From Alkalicoccus chagannorensis DSM 18086 (GTDB lineage: Bacteria; Bacillota; Bacilli; Bacillales; Salisediminibacteriaceae): a stretch of DNA of 49,428 nt. Below the pieces are notes generated by a model. That model saw only the letters and a list, made by a program, of their open reading frames with translations, was not told the origin of the DNA and searched no databases. The position numbers and the translations under genes are program-made. How positions within the stretch are numbered: position 1 is the first letter of the stretch; each line of letters starts with the position of its first letter. The stretch is taken from NCBI RefSeq assembly GCF_000429725.1, contig NZ_AUCK01000029.1:1-49428 (forward strand). The letters are read 5' to 3'. Shown in pieces: positions 44,744 to 49,428 of this stretch.

Positions 44744-45238
44744 CTAAGGCTGCTGCGGCTCCTTGAGATCAAGAGGGTGAAAGTGCTGCTGCCGCATCGC
44801 CTCATAGACGAGAACCGCTGCCGCATTCGACAGATTGAGCGATCGTACATGGCTTGTCTGAGGAAGGTACAAACAAGGATACGAATATGCCTGCAGCAGT
44901 TCTTCCGGGAGTCCCGTCGTTTCCTTTCCGAATACAAAAAAATATGCTTCCTCCGTGTCGGAAAAGTCCCATTCCGTGTAAGAAGAGCCTCCTGTTGTTT
45001 CAACAAAATAAAACCGGGCCTCCGGCCATGCCGCAGCAAGGGAAGCAAAATTGTCATGATAATGCACGTTTACTTTCGGCCAGTAATCACATCCGGCTCT
45101 TTTTAACATGCGGTCCTCTGTCGAAAAGCCGAGAGGATGAATAAGGTGCAGATGACTGTTGGTTCCCGCACACGTCCGCGCAATATTTCCTGTATTCGCG
45201 GGTATTTCCGGTTCATGTAATACGATATGTACAGACAT
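44744..45238 (-). CDS. trmL: tRNA (cytidine/uridine(34)-2'-O)-methyltransferase
   Basis: TrmL methylates the 2'-OH of the wobble base of tRNA-Leu species. The 164 aa protein is a minimal SPOUT methyltransferase: LHEPEIPANTGNIARTCAGT at the start, FGKETTGLP and the knot-forming PQTSHVRSLNLSNAAAVLVYEA near the end. Two tRNA-Leu genes with CAA and TAA anticodons, the expected substrates, lie in the same window. GAAAGGACG precedes the ATG. It is the last gene of the queG unit. Confidence 0.93.
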   Translation of the reverse strand: MSVHIVLHEPEIPANTGNIARTCAGTNSHLHLIHPLGFSTEDRMLKRAGCDYWPKVNVHYHDNFASLAAAWPEARFYFVETTGGSSYTEWDFSDTEEAYFFVFGKETTGLPEELLQAYSYPCLYLPQTSHVRSLNLSNAAAVLVYEAMRQQHFHPLDLKEPQQP

Positions 45239-45253
45239 CAGCTCGTCCTTTCT

Positions 45254-45763
45254 TCAGCTGGAGATGGTGCCCAGCTGTTTGATGAAATGTTTGATTTCCT
45301 CTTCCTCAATATCACTGCCGATGATTTGATACCGGGGCATCTGTTTCGGCGTGTATTCATAAAGGTCATTCAGCCTGACAAACGTGAACTGCGTGGTTTC
45401 CGTATCAAGCATACTCCAGACACCGACAAAATCATCAATACGCATAATGTCTTCATTTTCCGGCAGAGCAGATGGATAGAGCTGTTCTGCACCGGTCAGA
45501 TAACGACGGAGCAGATCATCATCCAGGCCTTGAATATATGGATCCTGTATGAGCTCCAGATGCCCTCTGCTCTCCAGACTGAATTCTGCAATAACGAGAC
45601 TTTCTTCTTCGATAAATTCATTAAGTTTCCACTCTCCCGGCAGTTCTTCCGGGGCTATTACACGAAAGGGAGTCGCACGATCCGCTTCTGCAAAAGAAGC
45701 TTCACTGGCAGCGCAGCCGCCGAGCAGAAGCAGGATGCCTACAATTAAGTACTTCATCATCAT
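45254..45763 (-). CDS. Hypothetical lipoprotein
   Basis: The 169 aa protein has a lipoprotein signal (hydrophobic residues 5-15, then LLGGC with the modified Cys17). The mature part is acidic. The segment TPFRVIAPEELPGEWKL recalls the motif of DUF4367-type extracellular domains, but I would not assign it firmly. It ends 15 bases before trmL and starts 45 bases after ogt. Confidence 0.7.
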   Translation of the reverse strand: MMMKYLIVGILLLLGGCAASEASFAEADRATPFRVIAPEELPGEWKLNEFIEEESLVIAEFSLESRGHLELIQDPYIQGLDDDLLRRYLTGAEQLYPSALPENEDIMRIDDFVGVWSMLDTETTQFTFVRLNDLYEYTPKQMPRYQIIGSDIEEEEIKHFIKQLGTISS

Positions 45764-45808
45764 TTACACAGCCTTTCCGCTGTTCTTCCCCCTCTCGTTT
45801 TCCTGCTT

Positions 45809-46321
45809 TTACATGGAAACGCTCGACACATGCTCTGCCTCGAGACGAATGAGCCTCTCTTTTATATCAAGTCCGCCGGCATAACCGACCAGCGAGCCAT
45901 TTGCTCCGACGACACGATGACACGGGACGAGAATCGGTACTGGGTTTTTGTTATTGGCACCTCCGACAGCTCGGACGGCTTTCGGCACCCCCATGGCAGC
46001 GGCAATCTCTTTATAAGATCGGAGCTCACCATATGGGATTAATTGAAGCTGGTTCCAGACGAGCTTTTGAAACGTCGTCCCCTTCAGAGGCAGAGGAGTC
46101 TCAAAGGACCTTCTCGTTCCACGGAAGTATTCCTGCAGCTCTTGTTCCGCCTGCGTTAAATAAGGATGGGATTCTTCCAGCACCTCGTATTTTTCGTAAC
46201 GAAGAGACTGCTTCCACGAGGCAATATCGCTATAGGCCGCGCGGACGATTCCTTGATCAGTGGCAGCGATAGTGATCGGTCCCGTCTCCATGTCCAGTTC
46301 ACGGGCGAAGAGGTGTATCAT
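45809..46321 (-). CDS. ogt: Methylated-DNA-protein cysteine methyltransferase
   Basis: This suicide repair protein moves a methyl group from O6-methylguanine to its own cysteine. The 170 aa protein has the active-site motif PCHRV with Cys134, the DNA-recognition helix region with the Arg finger (VPKAVRAVGGANNKNP), and YGELRSYKEIA. GGAGG precedes the ATG. Its first 23 bases overlap the 3' end of queG, so translation is likely coupled. Confidence 0.94.
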   Translation of the reverse strand: MIHLFARELDMETGPITIAATDQGIVRAAYSDIASWKQSLRYEKYEVLEESHPYLTQAEQELQEYFRGTRRSFETPLPLKGTTFQKLVWNQLQLIPYGELRSYKEIAAAMGVPKAVRAVGGANNKNPVPILVPCHRVVGANGSLVGYAGGLDIKERLIRLEAEHVSSVSM

Positions 46322-47468
46322 GATTATTTTCCTCCAGGCGTATATTTAATCTCTCACAGGCTGCTGTTATTTCTTCGGAGGTTTCAGGATCCGTTTCTTC
46401 CGTCAGCGCCCGCGGCAGAGCAGCGCCGGAGGCTTCTGTATACTCCAGCATGCTGAGTGACCATGCCGCGGCCCCCCGAAGGACCGGCCGGGGATCATCA
46501 TGAAGCACCTTGATCAGGGAAGGAACAGCAGACTGTTCTTTCAGCGTGCCCAAGGCCATGACCGCGTTCCGTTGAATCGGTTTTTTCCCTCTCCAAGAGC
46601 CTGCCATAGTGCCATAAAGCCGTTTAAATTCTCTATTGGAAAGGAACAGCAGCGGTTCAAGCAGGGGCTTCACTTTCTCTGGGTCCGGCTCCAACTCTTC
46701 GTGACGATGTTCGTCGATACCTTTATTCTCCGGACATACCGTCTGGCACGTATCACAGCCGTACACCCGGTTTCCAATCTTCTTCCGAAACCGTTCCGGC
46801 ACGGAAGTTTTTGTCTGCGTTAAAAAGGCGATACAGCTTCCAGCGTCCAGCTGTCCCCCCTGCACCAGTGCTCCTGTAGGACAGGCATCGATGCATTTGG
46901 TACACGTTCCACACTGTTCTTCCAGCGGGACATCCGGTTCGAGGGAGATAGATGTAATCATTTCCCCTAAATATACATAGGATCCAAACTCGGGAGTGAT
47001 GATTGCACAGTTTTTAGCAGACCACCCGATGCCGGCACGTTCAGCTACGGCGCGGTCCGCCAGCTCCCCGGTATCCACCATCGATCTCGTTCGGACTCCC
47101 GGAATCTTTTCCGCAAGAAACGTTTCCAGCGCTGCAAGCTTCCTGCGGAGCACATCATGGTAATCTTCCCCCCAGGAGGCACGGCAGAAAACACCGCGTC
47201 TCGCACCCTTTTTGGAAGGCGGGGATTCCTTCAGCTTCGATGGGTACGCAATCGCAATGGAGATAATCGTCTTTGCCTCTCCGAGCAGTAGAGCAGGTTC
47301 TGTTCTCTCCTCAATCGACCCTTTTTCAAACCCGGACTCATATTCGTTTTCCTGCTGCGTCTGCAGCCGGTCTTTTAATGTCAAAAACGGATCCGCACTG
47401 GCGAAACCGATTTTATCAATGCCAATGTCTTCCGCAAATTGCTTGATTTCTTCTTTTAAGTGTTCCAC
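46299..47468 (-). CDS. queG: Epoxyqueuosine reductase
   Basis: QueG reduces epoxyqueuosine to queuosine at the wobble base of tRNAs for His, Asn, Asp and Tyr, using cobalamin and two [4Fe-4S] clusters. The 389 aa protein has the cluster motifs CGTCTKCIDACPTGAL and CDTCQTVCPENKG in the middle and HEAT-like repeats at the C-terminus (SAVPSLIKVLHDDPRPVLRGAAAWSL). The frame is open to 47561, but GTG 47468 follows GGGAGGATATC. tRNA-His, -Asn and -Tyr genes lie within 1.6 kb. Confidence 0.94.
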   Translation of the reverse strand: MEHLKEEIKQFAEDIGIDKIGFASADPFLTLKDRLQTQQENEYESGFEKGSIEERTEPALLLGEAKTIISIAIAYPSKLKESPPSKKGARRGVFCRASWGEDYHDVLRRKLAALETFLAEKIPGVRTRSMVDTGELADRAVAERAGIGWSAKNCAIITPEFGSYVYLGEMITSISLEPDVPLEEQCGTCTKCIDACPTGALVQGGQLDAGSCIAFLTQTKTSVPERFRKKIGNRVYGCDTCQTVCPENKGIDEHRHEELEPDPEKVKPLLEPLLFLSNREFKRLYGTMAGSWRGKKPIQRNAVMALGTLKEQSAVPSLIKVLHDDPRPVLRGAAAWSLSMLEYTEASGAALPRALTEETDPETSEEITAACERLNIRLEENNHDTPLRP

Positions 47469-47582
47469 GATATCCTCCCAAAAAAAGCAGTAATCTTCCC
47501 TTCGGAAATCACTGCAGGCACGGACAACAATGTACATGGAGAAGTCTACACCCGCCGTCAATGGATGTCAAATCCGTCGATA

Positions 47583-47612
47583 AAATAAAAAAAGCACCGG
47601 AAACCGGTGTTT
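47583..47612 (-). terminator. Terminator of the rRNA/tRNA operon
   Basis: CACCGG-TTT-CCGGTG followed by seven T and ATTTTA on the minus strand, 12 bases after the last tRNA. Confidence 0.88.
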
Positions 47613-47621
47613 AGACACTAT

Positions 47622-47706
47622 TGGTAGCGAAGGTGGGATTCGAACCCACAAGCCCGAAGGCACGGCATTTTGAGTGCCGCGTGTATGCCAGTTCCACCAC
47701 TTCGCC
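47622..47706 (-). tRNA. tRNA-Leu(CAA)
   Basis: An 85-base class II tRNA with a long variable arm, anticodon loop CTCAAAA, encoded CCA end and a G-T pair at 1:72. Confidence 0.95.
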
Positions 47707-47720
47707 CTGTTTTATAAAGT

Positions 47721-47810
47721 TGGTGCCGAGGGCCGGACTCGAACCGGCACGGTAGTATACCTACCGCAGGATTTTAAGTCCTGTGTGTCTGCCAATTCCA
47801 CCACCCCGGC
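47721..47810 (-). tRNA. tRNA-Leu(TAA)
   Basis: A 90-base class II tRNA with anticodon loop CTTAAAA, a long variable arm and an encoded CCA. Confidence 0.96.
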
Positions 47811-47843
47811 AGGGACTCTCCCATGTAACGCATCAAATATGTA

Positions 47844-47917
<74 letters not shown>

Positions 47918-47923
47918 TCAACA

Positions 47924-47998
47924 TGGAGCGGGAAACGGGATTCGAACCCGCGACCCCCACCTTGGCAAGGTGGTGCTCTACCACTGAGCTATTCCCGC
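47924..47998 (-). tRNA. tRNA-Gly(GCC)
   Basis: Anticodon loop TTGCCAA, seven-pair acceptor GCGGGAA/TTCCCGC, encoded CCA. Confidence 0.96.
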
Positions 47999-48003
47999 AG
48001 GAA

Positions 48004-48078
48004 TGGCAGGGCTAGCAGGATTCGAACCTGCGAGTCACGGAATCAAAATCCGATGCCTTACCGCTTGGCTATAGCCCT
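48004..48078 (-). tRNA. tRNA-Gln(TTG)
   Basis: Anticodon loop TTTTGAT, weak A-T first acceptor pair as in other Gln tRNAs, encoded CCA. Positions 27 and 43 are T-T, a mismatch at the top of the anticodon stem. Confidence 0.93.
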
Positions 48079-48089
48079 ATTATATAAGA

Positions 48090-48166
48090 TGGGGCGGCTG
48101 ATGGGAATCGAACCCACGAATGCCGGAATCACAATCCGGTGCGTTAACCACTTCGCCACAACCGCC
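48090..48166 (-). tRNA. tRNA-His(GTG)
   Basis: Anticodon loop TTGTGAT. The 5' end carries the extra G(-1) opposite C73, the histidine identity feature, giving eight acceptor pairs. CCA is encoded. Confidence 0.96.
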
Positions 48167-48179
48167 AGGATGAGTGGAA

Positions 48180-48264
48180 TGGTGGAGGGGGAGAGATTCG
48201 AACTCCCGAACCCGAAGGAGCGGATTTACAGTCCGCCGCGTTTGGCCAACTTCGCTACCCCTCC
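48180..48264 (-). tRNA. tRNA-Tyr(GTA)
   Basis: Class II tRNA with anticodon loop CTGTAAA, a long variable arm and an encoded CCA. Confidence 0.96.
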
Positions 48265-48320
48265 ACGCGTCTAATCCGTTATTTTACCTTTGTACTGCTT
48301 GTATGGAGCAAAAGATAAAA

Positions 48321-48396
<76 letters not shown>

Positions 48397-48400
48397 ATAG

Positions 48401-48476
<76 letters not shown>

Positions 48477-48486
48477 GTTATGTAAT

Positions 48487-48563
<77 letters not shown>

Positions 48564-48573
48564 GCGGTATGAA

Positions 48574-48649
48574 TGGTGGAGGATGACAGGCTCGAACTGC
48601 CGACCCCCTGCTTGTAAGGCAGGTGCTCTCCCAACTGAGCTAATCCTCC
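48574..48649 (-). tRNA. tRNA-Val(TAC)
   Basis: Anticodon loop CTTACAA, acceptor GGAGGAT, encoded CCA. It is the first tRNA after the 5S gene. Confidence 0.96.
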
Positions 48650-48658
48650 ATATAGAAA

Positions 48659-48774
<116 letters not shown>

Positions 48775-48780
48775 TATTGT

Positions 48781-48855
48781 TGGTGACCCGTACGGGATTC
48801 GAACCCGTGTTACCGCCGTGAAAGGGCGGTGTCTTAACCACTTGACCAACGGGCC
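48781..48855 (-). tRNA. tRNA-Glu(TTC)
   Basis: Anticodon loop CTTTCAC, encoded CCA, located between 23S and 5S. Confidence 0.96.
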
Positions 48856-48860
48856 TTATC

Positions 48861-48953
48861 TGGCGGAGAGCGAGGGATTCGAACCCTCGGTACGGGATAA
48901 AACCGCACACACGATTTCCAATCGTGCTCCTTAAGCCACTCGGACAGCTCTCC
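48861..48953 (-). tRNA. tRNA-Ser(GGA)
   Basis: Class II tRNA of 93 bases, anticodon loop TTGGAAA, long variable arm, encoded CCA. Confidence 0.96.
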
Positions 48954-48960
48954 AGATTGA

Positions 48961-49035
48961 TGGCTCCACCGGTAGGATTCGAACCTACGACCCATCGGTT
49001 AACAGCCGATTGCTCTACCACTGAGCTACGGTGGA
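48961..49035 (-). tRNA. tRNA-Asn(GTT)
   Basis: Anticodon loop CTGTTAA, acceptor TCCACCG/CGGTGGA, encoded CCA. It is the first tRNA after the 23S gene. Confidence 0.96.
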
Positions 49036-49150
49036 ACGGGAAAAGTAAAGAGGTTATGTTCCTTCTAAGTAAAATCTATCCTCTCAAAACTGGATAACGC
49101 GCTGCGAATCGTGCATGATCGGTGTCTTAGTCTTCCGCGTCCAAAATCAC

Positions 49151-49428
<278 letters not shown>

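Overview
The window reads as chromosome of a spore-forming, probably halophilic or alkaliphilic member of the Bacillaceae. Evidence: Bacillus-type gene order around glpP-glpF-glpK-glpD-pgcA, a Spo0E-type phosphatase gene, strong AAGGAGG ribosome binding sites, SigA-like promoters, a B. subtilis rrnD-like tRNA cluster, a BCCT-type osmolyte transporter and many Asp/Glu-rich proteins. I could not assign a species. I saw no CRISPR array, prophage, intact insertion sequence or recognisable defence island.

Layout. 138-4883: leuA-leuB-leuC-leuD, the leucine branch, ending in a terminator. 5010-6149: about 1.1 kb without a convincing gene, holding three clustered palindromic intergenic elements. 6150-7694: prfC (RF3). 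8001-8150: a 49-codon CxxCxGxG zinc-ribbon-like gene. 8315-10436: three overlapping genes, two DUF1538 membrane proteins and a protein made of two P-II-like domains; this is the best candidate here for an undescribed system. 10619-10798: a Spo0E-like gene. 11009-18907: glycerol and sugar block on the minus strand (galM, glpP, glpF, glpK, glpD, pgcA), with two GlpP-type leader terminators and a perfect-consensus cre site over the glpF -35 box.

19062-22416: a GNAT-nitrilase fusion, a CheX-like phosphatase and a DUF2225 protein, followed by a dead TnpB fragment. 22772-27748: nucleoside ABC transporter nupN-nupO-nupP-nupQ, whose lipoprotein has a long Asn/Asp linker. 28167-32859: a lone CheY-like receiver, an orphan EutH-like permease, a membrane-anchored hypothetical preceded by a candidate structured RNA, a DUF1028 protein, an NAD(P)-binding protein and a small membrane protein. 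33406-38116: cytoplasmic-type amidase whose ribosome binding site lies in a hairpin, then the maltose PTS set (malP, malA, gntR regulator) with a four-box operator. 38244-39752: BCCT transporter. 40080-42671: signal peptidase I and a class A penicillin-binding protein.

42978-47468: YufK-like membrane protein, HmoA-like monooxygenase, a 29-codon membrane peptide, and an apparent operon queG-ogt-lipoprotein-trmL. 47622-49428: minus-strand rRNA/tRNA operon in the order 23S, Asn, Ser, Glu, 5S, Val, fMet, Phe, Thr, Tyr, His, Gln, Gly, Cys, Leu, Leu. The 5S gene lies inside the tRNA cluster, which is unusual.

Functional picture: leucine synthesis, uptake of glycerol, nucleosides, maltose-type sugars and osmolytes under carbon catabolite control, and translation/tRNA modification genes. 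Two kinds of intergenic repeat recur through the window.
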